Assembly (NCBI RefSeq): GCF_020662345.1 | Contig: NZ_VMOA01000005.1 | Coordinates: forward strand, 98,865 to 162,864 | Direction of reading: 5' to 3' | DNA: 64,000 nucleotides | Source: Methylobacterium sp. W2 | Lineage (GTDB): Bacteria; Pseudomonadota; Alphaproteobacteria; Rhizobiales; Beijerinckiaceae | In this document: positions 44,614 to 53,006 of the stretch, in pieces | How positions within the stretch are numbered: the stretch's first letter is position 1 | How the letters are laid out: each line of letters opens with the position of its first letter | Made by a program: the position numbers and the translations under genes | The notes under the pieces: generated by a model | What the model saw: only the letters and a program-made list of their open reading frames with translations | The model's database searches: none | Told to the model about the DNA's origin: nothing

Positions 44614-47600
44614 TCAGGCCTCGGCGTGATGGGGCGCTGCCGGGGCCGGCGATGCGCCGCCCGCGGGTCGATCCCCCTTCGGAGCCTTGATGCGGTACCA
44701 GCCGACATAGAGCGCGGGCAGGAAGAACAGGGTGAGGAACGTGGCGGCGATGATGCCGCCGATCATGGCATAGGCCATCGGTCCCCAGAACACCTCCCGC
44801 GCGATGGGGATGAGAGCGAGGCTCGCCGCCCCGGCGGTGAGCAGGATCGGCCGCATCCGGTGGCAGGTCGCCTCCACCACCGCATCCCATGGAGCGTAGC
44901 CCTCGCGGTCGTACTCGTCGATCTGCATCACCAGGATCACCGAGTTGCGGATAATGATGCCGATGAGGGCGAGCACGCCGAGGATGGCGACGAAGCCCAG
45001 CGGCTTGCCGAAGGGCAGCAGAATTGCCACCACGCCGATGAGGCCGAGCGGCGCCACGCTCGCCACCAGGAACAGTTTCTGGAAGCTTTGGAGCTGGATC
45101 ATCAGGAACATCGCCATGGCGAGCAGCATCACCGGCGCCACCGCCGCGATGGGTCCGCTGCCCTTGGCGCTCTCCTCCACCGCACCGCCGACGGCGAGGG
45201 TGTAGCCGTCGGGCAGAGTCTTCTCGAACGCCTTGATCGCCGGATCGAGGGCGTTGACGATGGTCGGCGCCTGGGTGTCATCGACGATCGCCGCGCGCAC
45301 GGTGATGGTGGGCAGGCGGTCGCGGCGCCAGACGATGGGCTGTTCGAGTTCGTAGCTCACCGTGGCGAAGGCCAGCAGGGGCACGACGCTGCCGTTCGAC
45401 AGCGGCACCTGCAGGCTTTGCAGCGTCTCGACGGAGTTGCGTTCCGCCGCCTGGGCGCGGCCGACCACGTCCACGAGGTAGATCGAATCGCGCACCTGCG
45501 TGATCGAGCGGCCGCCGACGATGCCGTTGAGCAGACCGGCGATATCCTCCGAGGTGACGCCGAGCTGGCGCGCCTTGTCCTGGATGATGTCGACCTTCAG
45601 CACCTTGCCCGGCTCGTTCCAGTCGAGGTTCGGCAAGCCGACATTCGGGCTCGAGGCGACGATGTTGCTGAGCTGGAGCGCGAGGCCGCGCACCTTCTGG
45701 AGATCGGGACCGCTCAGCCGGTACTGGATCGGGCGGCCCACCGGAGGGCCGAGGTCGAGGGAATGAACGAAGACGTCGGTGCCGACGAACTCCTTGGCGG
45801 CCAGCGCCTCGAATTTCTGAATCATCTTGTCCCGCGCCTCGAGCGACGAGGTCACGACGATGATCTGGCCGAAGAACGCGTTGCCGAGCTGCTGGTCGAG
45901 GGGAAGGTAGAAGCGCACCGCGCCCTGCCCGACATAGGAGCTCCAGCGCAGGATCTCGGGATCGCCCTTCAGGGTCGCCTCGAACCTGTCCATCTGCCCC
46001 TTGGTCTCGGCGATGCTGGCGTTCTGCGGCAGGGTCATGTCCACGAGGATCTCGGGACGGTCGGAGGCCGGGAAGAATTGCTGCTGCACGAACTGGATGC
46101 CGTAGAGCGACACGCCGAGGAGGCCGACGCAGAAGGCCACGGTGATCCAGCGGAAACGCATGGCCGGAAGTAGCATCGCGCGGAAGCTGCGAAGCAGGAA
46201 GCTCGGTTTGTCGTGATGCTTCTTGATGGTCTTCGGCAGCAGCTTCACGCCGATCAGCGGCGCGAACAGCACCGCCACCACCCATGAAATCAGCAGCGAG
46301 GCCGCGATGACCACGAACAGGCTGTAGGTGTATTCGCCCGCCGCAGAGCCGTTGAAGCCAATGGGCAGGAAGCCCGCCACGGTGACCAACGTGCCGGTGA
46401 GCATCGGGAAGGCGGTGGAGGTATAGGCGAAGGTCGCCGCCTTCTTCAGGGTGTCGCCCACCTCGAGCCGCGCGACCATCATCTCCACGGTGATCATGGC
46501 GTCGTCGACGAGGAGGCCGAGCGATATGATGAGCGCGCCGAGCGAGATGCGCTGGAGGGTGACGCCCATCACCTGCATCACCACGAAGACCACGGCGAGG
46601 ACGAGGGGAATCGAGAACGAGACCACGAGCCCCGCGCGCCAGCCGAGGCTGATGAAGCTGACGCCCAGCACGATGACGACGGCCTCGATAAGGGCCTTGG
46701 TAAAGCCGCCCACCGCCTCTTCGACGATCTTGGGCTGATCCGAGACCAGATGGATGCCGACGCCGTAAGGCAACTCGCCTTCGAGCTTCTTCATCCGCGC
46801 CTTGAGGTCGTGGCCGAAGGTCAGCAGGTTGCCCGAGGGCTGCATGGCGATGGCGAGGCCGATGGCGGGCTGGCCGTTGAAGCGGAACAGGGCGGTGGGC
46901 GGATCGGTGAAGCCGCGCGAGATCTCGGCCACGTCCGAGAGGCGGAAGAAGCGGTCGTTCACCCGCAGGTTGATGGTCCTGAGGCTGTCCTCGGAGACGA
47001 ACTGGCCGCCGACCCGCACGGAGACGCGCTCGGGGCCGGCCTGGATCACGCCGGAGGGGGCGATGGCGTTCTGCGCCTGCAACGTCTTGATGACCGCGGC
47101 CTGATCGACGCCGAGACCGGCGAGCTTGCGGGTGGAGAAGTCGAGGTAGATGACCTCGTCCTGCGCGCCCAGGAGCTGCATCTTGCCGGCATTGTTGACC
47201 TTCTTCAGATCGGCCCGCACCCGCTCCACATAGTCGCGCAACTGGCGCATCGAGACCCCGTCGGCGGTGAACGCGTAGACGTTGCCGAAGACGTCGCCGA
47301 ACTCGTCGTTGAAGAACGGCCCCTGGATCCCTTGCGGGAAGGTGCTGCCGATATCGCCGATGCGCTTGCGCACCTGATAGAAGATTCCCGGAATGGTCTT
47401 GGGCGGCGTCGTCTCGCGCAGCTGGACGAAGACCGTGGTCTGCCCCGGCGTGGTGTAGCTGCGGCTGAAATCGACGGCGTCGATCTGCTGCAACTCCTTC
47501 TCGATCCGCTCGGTGACCTGGTCGAGGGTGTCGCTGATCGTGGCGCCGGGCCAGCGCGCCTGCACGATCATGGTCTTGATGGCGAAGGGCGGGTCTTCCT

Positions 47601-47712
47601 CGCGGCCGAGCTTCTCGTAGGCGAGGAAACCCGCCACCATCGAGATCAGCATCAGGAACCAGACGAAGGAGCGGTGCTCGAGCGCCCATTCGGACAGGTT
47701 GAAGTTCTTCAC
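44614..47712 (-). CDS. RND-family efflux pump, inner-membrane subunit
   Basis: 1032 residues with the HAE1/AcrB layout: an N-terminal helix (SFVWFLMLISMVAGFLAYEKL), the large periplasmic loop with GREEDPPFAIKTMIVQARWPGATISDTLDQVT, central helices (ALIISLGLLVDDAMITVEMM, with the two Asp of the proton relay) and a second half of the same plan. It exports drugs or other compounds using the proton gradient. The GTG start at 47712 lies 37 bp after the adaptor gene. No outer-membrane factor is adjacent, so it probably uses a shared TolC-like channel. Confidence 0.93.
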   Translation of the reverse strand: MKNFNLSEWALEHRSFVWFLMLISMVAGFLAYEKLGREEDPPFAIKTMIVQARWPGATISDTLDQVTERIEKELQQIDAVDFSRSYTTPGQTTVFVQLRETTPPKTIPGIFYQVRKRIGDIGSTFPQGIQGPFFNDEFGDVFGNVYAFTADGVSMRQLRDYVERVRADLKKVNNAGKMQLLGAQDEVIYLDFSTRKLAGLGVDQAAVIKTLQAQNAIAPSGVIQAGPERVSVRVGGQFVSEDSLRTINLRVNDRFFRLSDVAEISRGFTDPPTALFRFNGQPAIGLAIAMQPSGNLLTFGHDLKARMKKLEGELPYGVGIHLVSDQPKIVEEAVGGFTKALIEAVVIVLGVSFISLGWRAGLVVSFSIPLVLAVVFVVMQVMGVTLQRISLGALIISLGLLVDDAMITVEMMVARLEVGDTLKKAATFAYTSTAFPMLTGTLVTVAGFLPIGFNGSAAGEYTYSLFVVIAASLLISWVVAVLFAPLIGVKLLPKTIKKHHDKPSFLLRSFRAMLLPAMRFRWITVAFCVGLLGVSLYGIQFVQQQFFPASDRPEILVDMTLPQNASIAETKGQMDRFEATLKGDPEILRWSSYVGQGAVRFYLPLDQQLGNAFFGQIIVVTSSLEARDKMIQKFEALAAKEFVGTDVFVHSLDLGPPVGRPIQYRLSGPDLQKVRGLALQLSNIVASSPNVGLPNLDWNEPGKVLKVDIIQDKARQLGVTSEDIAGLLNGIVGGRSITQVRDSIYLVDVVGRAQAAERNSVETLQSLQVPLSNGSVVPLLAFATVSYELEQPIVWRRDRLPTITVRAAIVDDTQAPTIVNALDPAIKAFEKTLPDGYTLAVGGAVEESAKGSGPIAAVAPVMLLAMAMFLMIQLQSFQKLFLVASVAPLGLIGVVAILLPFGKPLGFVAILGVLALIGIIIRNSVILVMQIDEYDREGYAPWDAVVEATCHRMRPILLTAGAASLALIPIAREVFWGPMAYAMIGGIIAATFLTLFFLPALYVGWYRIKAPKGDRPAGGASPAPAAPHHAEA

Positions 47713-47749
47713 GGGCGGCTCTCGCGTGAGGCTGTTCGGATCGGCGCGG

Positions 47750-48835
47750 CTATTGTGAGGTTTCGGACAGGCGGACGCGCTGGCCTTCGCTGAGACTGAG
47801 TGCCCCGGCGAGGACGACGCGGTCCCCCGGCTTCAGGCCCTCGGTGACGGACACGCGCTGGTCGTTCCGCTCCGCCAGGGTGACGTCGCGGCGGGACACG
47901 GAATCCCCGGCCTCGTTCACGATCCAGACCGCGCTCCGACCATCGGCTTCGAAGACCGCCGTCGCCGGCAGCTGGAACCGCGCTTTCATGTGGCGCGAGA
48001 GCCCGACGGTGATGGTGGAGCCGAGACGGAATGCCTCCGGCGGGTTGAGCAGGGTCATCCGGATCCGCCGGGTACGGGTCTTCTGATCGGCGAAGGGCGA
48101 GATCTCGCGGACTTTCCCCGTCGCCGTCACGTCGGGCGCGCTCTGGAGCGCCACGGTGAAGACCGCGTCCTTCGGCATGGCGCCCACGAGATCCTCGGGG
48201 ATGTCCACCACGGCCTCGCGCTCTTCAGGCCGGGCCAGGGTCGCCACCGCCTGCCCCGCCGAGAGGACCTGTCCCACCTCCGCGCTGCGGACGGTAACGA
48301 CGCCGTCGAAATCCGCATGCAGCTCGGTATAGCCCATCTGGTCACGGGCCTTCTGCAGGTTCGCCTGGGCCTGGGCGAGGCGGGCCTGGGCCGTGTCGCG
48401 GCTTGCCACGGCGCTGTCGAGCCGCGCCTGGCTGACATTGCCGTTGGCGATCAACCGCCGCTGCCGCAACTCGGTGGCGCTGGCATTCTCGGATTGGGCC
48501 GTCGCATCGGCGAGTTCCGCCTCGGCGCGGGTGAGGGCGAAGCGGGTGACGATGGGGTCGAGGGCGGCGATACGCTGGCCCTTCTTCACCACGTCGCCCA
48601 CCGTCACGTCGCGGGCGATGACCCGGCCCGCGATCTGGAATCCGATCTCCGATTGGTAGCGGGGGGCCACGAACCCGGCGAAGGGCCCGAACACGATCGT
48701 GTCGACGGGCTTGGCCACCGTATAGAGCACGGGCCGCACCGGCGGCGGGCCGGCTTCCTCCTCCGCGCCATGGCAGGCGCCGAGGCCGGACAGGGCCGCC
48801 CCGATCAGGACGACGCGGATGCCGGAGCGGATCAT
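47750..48835 (-). CDS. RND efflux periplasmic adaptor (lipoprotein)
   Basis: 361 residues of the membrane-fusion family. A lipobox (SGLGAC, Cys20) indicates lipid anchoring after a short signal peptide. It contains the lipoyl-like half-motifs FQIAGRVIARDVTVGDVVKKGQRIAALD and DFDGVVTVRSAEVGQVLSAGQAVATLA around a helical hairpin, then beta-barrel and C-terminal VTEGLKPGDRVVLAGALSLSEGQRVR. Start ATG 48835 overlaps the stop of the other adaptor gene (ATGA). Confidence 0.92.
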   Translation of the reverse strand: MIRSGIRVVLIGAALSGLGACHGAEEEAGPPPVRPVLYTVAKPVDTIVFGPFAGFVAPRYQSEIGFQIAGRVIARDVTVGDVVKKGQRIAALDPIVTRFALTRAEAELADATAQSENASATELRQRRLIANGNVSQARLDSAVASRDTAQARLAQAQANLQKARDQMGYTELHADFDGVVTVRSAEVGQVLSAGQAVATLARPEEREAVVDIPEDLVGAMPKDAVFTVALQSAPDVTATGKVREISPFADQKTRTRRIRMTLLNPPEAFRLGSTITVGLSRHMKARFQLPATAVFEADGRSAVWIVNEAGDSVSRRDVTLAERNDQRVSVTEGLKPGDRVVLAGALSLSEGQRVRLSETSQ

Positions 48836-49950
48836 CGGGCGATCTCCTCGGCAACGGCGACGGTCTGGCCCGGCCGGAGGAACTGGATGCCAGCGATGAC
48901 CACCTCCTCGCCCGGTTCGACACCGCCGGACAGGGCGATGGTGTTGGGCGAATACCGGTCGATGGTCACGTTGCGCGGGGCGACCTTGCCGCTGGCCGGA
49001 TCACGCACCCACACGGCCGGCCCGTTCTCCCAGCGGTAGAGCGAGGACCAGGGCAGGACGATGGCCGCCTGCGGCCTGAACTTGCCGGTGCCGATGACGA
49101 TGGCCCCGAGGGACATGGCGGCGGGCGTCTCCTTCAGGCCGACCTTCACCCGCACGGTCCCGGAGGCGGCGTCGACGCTGGGCGAGATCTCCCGCACCGT
49201 GCCGACGGTCCGCACCTTCGGATCCGCCTGGAGGGTGATGTCGACCTGCTTGCTCTCGGGCGGGGTCGCCAGCACCGCCTCGAACACGTTGAACACCGCG
49301 TCGCGCGGCCCGTCCTCGGCCATGGTGAGCACGGTCTGTCCGGCCTGGACCACCTGGCCCACCTCGAAGCTGCGGCTGAGCACGATGCCGTCCACGCCCG
49401 CCTTCAGGTCGGTATAGGAGAACTGCTCCTGGGCCGTGCCGAGAGCCGCCTTGGCGGATTCCACCGAGGCCTGGGTCGTGCGGAGCTGCTGCTCGGCATC
49501 GTCATAGCTCGGCCGCGTGGTGAAGCCGCTGGAGAGCAGCATCTCCTGTCGCTTGAAATTGACCTTGGCCTGGGTCAGCAGCGCCTCGGCGGAGGTGAGC
49601 GCAGCCTGCGCGTTGTTGAGATTGGCGCGCTGCTCCTGCGGATCGAGCTTGGCCAGAACCCGGTCGGCGGTGACGTGATCGCCCACTTCCACGAGGCGCA
49701 CGGCGATCTTGCCGTTATTGCGGAAGGCGACGTTGACCTGCGACTGGGCCTGGATGTCGCCCGTGAAGACGAGATCGGCTGAAATGGTGCTGCGCTCGGC
49801 CTTCGCCGTCCGGACCACGGCGAGGCTCTGCTTCGAGGCAGTCGGGCCGGGTTGGCCGGCATCGTCCTTCGCCTGCGCCGGCAGGCAAGCCAGGGCGGCG
49901 AAGCCGAGGCAGGCCACCGTCCGGGCGCCGCGGTACCGTCGAATGGACAT
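48832..49950 (-). CDS. RND efflux periplasmic adaptor (secreted form)
   Basis: 372 residues from ATG 49950; the TTG at 49983 is rejected because the protein then starts with no signal sequence. A Sec signal peptide (TVACLGFAALACLPAQAK) lacks a standard lipobox. The usual adaptor domains follow: VAFRNNGKIAVRLVEVGDHVTADRVLAKLD, a coiled-coil hairpin, LKAGVDGIVLSRSFEVGQVVQAGQTVLTM and LSGGVEPGEEVVIAGIQFLRPGQTV. It is the promoter-proximal gene of the efflux operon, so one pump is served by two different adaptors. Confidence 0.92.
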   Translation of the reverse strand: MSIRRYRGARTVACLGFAALACLPAQAKDDAGQPGPTASKQSLAVVRTAKAERSTISADLVFTGDIQAQSQVNVAFRNNGKIAVRLVEVGDHVTADRVLAKLDPQEQRANLNNAQAALTSAEALLTQAKVNFKRQEMLLSSGFTTRPSYDDAEQQLRTTQASVESAKAALGTAQEQFSYTDLKAGVDGIVLSRSFEVGQVVQAGQTVLTMAEDGPRDAVFNVFEAVLATPPESKQVDITLQADPKVRTVGTVREISPSVDAASGTVRVKVGLKETPAAMSLGAIVIGTGKFRPQAAIVLPWSSLYRWENGPAVWVRDPASGKVAPRNVTIDRYSPNTIALSGGVEPGEEVVIAGIQFLRPGQTVAVAEEIAR

Positions 49951-50021
49951 GGTCGGACCAGACACTGTGACCCCATCCCGCAAAAGCTCTATCGAGGCGC
50001 CTGTCTATCGGTTATCTTACC

Positions 50022-50037
50022 GACCGTCCAGACGGTT
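50022..50037. promoter_or_regulatory. Palindromic TetR-type operator
   Basis: GACCGTCCAGACGGTT is an inverted repeat (ACCGTC/GACGGT with a 2-bp centre). It ends 15 bp before the tetR-family ATG and lies 72 bp from the start of the efflux operon, so one bound dimer could repress both directions. Confidence 0.65.
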
Positions 50038-50052
50038 TTTAGAGAGGGGAAC

Positions 50053-50646
50053 ATGGCGAAGCCGCGTACACGGCGGGAGGATCGGCCGAGCGTCATCCTC
50101 GATGCGGCCGAGAGCCTGATCCGTCGCGCGGGCACGCGCACCCTGACCATCGACGCGGTCGCGGCCGAAGCGGGCCTGAGCAAGGGCGGGGTGCTCCACC
50201 ATTTCTCGTCGAAGGACGCGCTGATCTCGGCGATGGCCGAGCGCAAGCTCAAGGAGGTCAAGGACGGCATCGCCCGGCTCGAAGCGGAGCAGGTGCCGGG
50301 CCCCTCCGCCCTCCCCCTCGCCCTGATCGCTCATGCAAGGCAGGTCTATGCCGACGAGGAGGGGTTTCCACGGGCTTTCCTCCTGGCCTCGGCGGAGAAT
50401 CCGGAGGCGTTCGCCGGCTTCAACGCCTTCCTTAGTGAGCGGCTCGCCGCCCTGGAAAAGATCGAGACCTGTCCGGGGATCGGCGCGGCTTTGGTCTTCT
50501 CGACGCTGGGGCTGCTGATCTCCCGGACTCTGGGCTTCCATTCGATGGAAGGCGCGCAGCTGGAGCGGCTCTTCGACGGCCTTGAGAAGGTGGCGCGATG
50601 CGTGACCGAGGGCGAGATCCCACCCGATTCGTGCGGGACGCCCTGA
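50053..50646 (+). CDS. TetR-family repressor of the efflux operon
   Basis: 197 residues from ATG 50053, preceded by GAGAGGGGA. The N-terminal helix-turn-helix is typical: ILDAAESLIRRAGTRTLTIDAVAAEAGLSKGGVLHHFSSKDALISAMAERKL. The C-terminal part (LPLALIAHARQVYADEEGFPRAFLLASAENPE) matches the ligand domain seen in TetR proteins next to RND pumps. It is divergent from the adaptor-adaptor-pump operon with a palindromic operator between them, so it most likely represses that operon and itself. Confidence 0.9.
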   Translation: MAKPRTRREDRPSVILDAAESLIRRAGTRTLTIDAVAAEAGLSKGGVLHHFSSKDALISAMAERKLKEVKDGIARLEAEQVPGPSALPLALIAHARQVYADEEGFPRAFLLASAENPEAFAGFNAFLSERLAALEKIETCPGIGAALVFSTLGLLISRTLGFHSMEGAQLERLFDGLEKVARCVTEGEIPPDSCGTP

Positions 50647-50652
50647 GCAGGT

Positions 50653-51552
50653 TCACGCGAGGGCGGCCATGGCCTGGAACACGAGGGCGTGGCGGGCGGC
50701 GAGGGCGTCGATATCGGTGGCATAACCGCCGCCGATCACCGCCACGAGGGGGATGCGGCGCCGGCGCGCCTCTCCGACGACGTAGCGATCCCGCGCGGCG
50801 AGGCCCGCATCGGTGAGGGACAAGCGCCCGAGCCGGTCGTCCCTATGAGGATCGACCCCGGCATTGTAGAACACGATGTCCGGCGAGAGCCCATCGAGAA
50901 GGCCCGGCAGATGCGCGCCGAGCACGGCGGCGTAGGCCGCGTCGTCGATGCCGTCGACGAGGCCTACATCGAGATCGCCCGGTATCTTGCGCGTCGGATA
51001 GTTCTTCTCGGCATGGATCGAGAAGGTGAACAGGTCCGGCGAGCCTGCGAGGCAATCGGCGGTGCCGTCCCCCTGATGGACGTCGCAATCGACCACCAGG
51101 GCCCTGCGGATCGTACCCTCGTCCTGGAGCGCCAGGGCGGCGGCGGCGACGTCGTTGAACACGCAGAAGCCGGCACCCGTCTCCCGCCGCGCATGGTGAC
51201 TGCCGCCGGCGGCGCTGCCGGCGAGGCCATGGTCCAGCGCCAGCCGCGCCGCCGCGAGGGTACCGCCGACTGACGCCCGCGAACGGGCCACGACGCTCTC
51301 GTCCACCGGCAGGCCGATGCCGCGTTCGATCTCCCGCGACACGGAACAGGACAGGACCGCATCGACGTAATCAGCCCGGTGCGCCCGCTTCAGCAGGGCC
51401 GCGTCCGCCGGTTCCGGCCTGACGAAGCCGGAGGGGGCGAGACCAAGCCGCGCCAGCGTTTCGGCCAGCCGCCCATATTTCCGCATCGGGAACCGGTGCC
51501 CGTCCGGCAGGACGGCCTGATAGGCGGGGTGGACGACGATGGGCGGAATCAT
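50653..51552 (-). CDS. Histone-deacetylase/acetoin-utilisation family deacetylase
   Basis: 299 residues of the zinc-dependent HDAC superfamily, which in bacteria acts on acetyl-polyamines, acetyl-lysine or acetyl-CoA synthetase. Motifs: SHHARRETGAGFCVFNDVAAAA (active-site HH), VVDCDVHQGDGTAD (zinc Asp and His), FYNAGVDPHRDDRLGRL (second zinc Asp) and IGGGYA at the end. The length is that of the short AcuC-like group. It is convergent with the tetR-family gene, 6 bp apart, and divergent from the GT21 gene. The substrate is unknown. Confidence 0.92.
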   Translation of the reverse strand: MIPPIVVHPAYQAVLPDGHRFPMRKYGRLAETLARLGLAPSGFVRPEPADAALLKRAHRADYVDAVLSCSVSREIERGIGLPVDESVVARSRASVGGTLAAARLALDHGLAGSAAGGSHHARRETGAGFCVFNDVAAAALALQDEGTIRRALVVDCDVHQGDGTADCLAGSPDLFTFSIHAEKNYPTRKIPGDLDVGLVDGIDDAAYAAVLGAHLPGLLDGLSPDIVFYNAGVDPHRDDRLGRLSLTDAGLAARDRYVVGEARRRRIPLVAVIGGGYATDIDALAARHALVFQAMAALA

Positions 51553-51748
51553 GCCGGGTCGAACCGGCCGTGCCGGAGTACAGTTCCGCGTACGGCCACG
51601 GGTCTCGTCTCGCTCACGCGCTCGCCTTCCCTCCGACGGGCGGCCGATGGGAGCCGCGCCGCTGTCATACGACTGAAACAGCCTGCCTGTTACGGCCTCG
51701 GGCAGGGGCTGGTTCCGTCAAGCGGCGGGGGCCCGGAGGGAGTGCGGC

Positions 51749-52909
51749 ATGATGGGCAGCATCGAGACCGGCGCGATCGTCGCGCTCTCGCTCTGTGCCG
51801 CGCTGACCCTGGTCAATTGTCTCAGCATCGCCATCGCCGCATGGCGCATCGGCCGCAATCGCGGGCTCCCGAGCTTTCCCAGCGCTGCGCCGATCTCCCT
51901 CGTGCGCCCGGTCTGCGGCCTCGAAGCGTTCAGCGAGGAGATGCTAGAGCGCGGCTTCCATCTCGCTCATCCGGATTACGAGCTGATCTTCTGCGTCGCT
52001 GACGGCCGCGATCCCATCGTCCCGCTGCTGCACCGCCTGATGGCGGCCCATCCGGCGGTGCCGGCGCGGCTCATCGTCGGCGACGAGCGCATCAGCGACA
52101 ATCCGAAGCTCAACAATTGCGTGCGCGGCTGGGAGGCGGCCCGCCACGAATGGGTGGTGCTCGCCGATTCCAACGTCCTGATGCCACCGGACTATCTGCA
52201 ACGGCTGCAGGCCTCGTGGCGGGCGGATACGGGCCTCGTCTGCTCCACGCCCATCGGCGCACGGCCGCATGGCTTCTTCGCCGAACTCGAATGCGCCTTC
52301 CTCAATACGCTTCAGGCGCGCTGGCAATATACCGGCGAGAGTCTCGGCCTCGGCTTCGCCCAGGGCAAGAGCATGCTCTGGCACAAGCCCTTCCTCGATG
52401 CGCAGGGCGGGATCCGGGCGCTCGCCGCCGAGATCGCCGAGGATGCGGCGGCGACCAAGCTCGTGCGCGCGGCGGGCAAGCGGGTGCATCTCGTGGCCTC
52501 GCCCTTCGACCAGCCCCTGGGCAACCGTGCGTTCCGCGAGGTCTGGTCGCGGCAGGTGCGCTGGGCGCGCCTGCGCCGGGTCACCTTCCCGCATTTCTTC
52601 GCGCCGGAGATCGGCTCGGGCGCGGTGCTTCCCTTCGCGATCGCGGCGCTCGCGGTCCCGGACGCTCCGGTCCTGATCGGCGTCGTCGCCATGGCCATGC
52701 TCTGGTACGGCGCCGAATACGCGCTCGCCGCCCGCGCCGGGTGGCACCGCTCTCCCCGGCTCCTCCTCGCCTTCCTCCTGCGCGACGCGACCCTCCCGGT
52801 CATGTGGGCGAGCGCCTGGATGCAGAGCGCCATCGTCTGGCGCGGCAACGCCATGGACATCCGCCCCAAGGAGACGCCCCGCCTGCGCACCCGCGCGACG
52901 GTGGCCTGA
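51749..52909 (+). CDS. GT21-type glycosyltransferase (HpnI / ceramide glucosyltransferase-like)
   Basis: 386 residues. An N-terminal membrane helix (IVALSLCAALTLVNCLSIAIAA) precedes a GT-A domain: ISLVRPVCGLEAFSEE, ADSNVLMPPDYL, the acidic AEIAEDAAAT and the R-x-x-RW-type motif in WSRQVRWARLRR. Two to three C-terminal helices follow. This is the layout of HpnI, which adds GlcNAc to bacteriohopanetetrol, and of bacterial ceramide glucosyltransferase. No hpnJ, hpnK or sphingolipid gene is adjacent, so I leave the acceptor open. ATG 51752 is an alternative start. Confidence 0.82.
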   Translation: MMGSIETGAIVALSLCAALTLVNCLSIAIAAWRIGRNRGLPSFPSAAPISLVRPVCGLEAFSEEMLERGFHLAHPDYELIFCVADGRDPIVPLLHRLMAAHPAVPARLIVGDERISDNPKLNNCVRGWEAARHEWVVLADSNVLMPPDYLQRLQASWRADTGLVCSTPIGARPHGFFAELECAFLNTLQARWQYTGESLGLGFAQGKSMLWHKPFLDAQGGIRALAAEIAEDAAATKLVRAAGKRVHLVASPFDQPLGNRAFREVWSRQVRWARLRRVTFPHFFAPEIGSGAVLPFAIAALAVPDAPVLIGVVAMAMLWYGAEYALAARAGWHRSPRLLLAFLLRDATLPVMWASAWMQSAIVWRGNAMDIRPKETPRLRTRATVA

Positions 52910-53006
52910 CGGCGGATACGGGCGCCGCACTCCCTATTTCTCGTACGGCAAAACTCTTGCTTGGCCATTTCCCGACGGCAGCCTTCGCCGATGACGGGAA
53001 GCCACC

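Noticed and set aside
45278..47689. 803-codon minus-strand frame inside the RND pump gene in another frame
   Set aside because: Arg/Pro-rich shadow of the pump gene with no domains.
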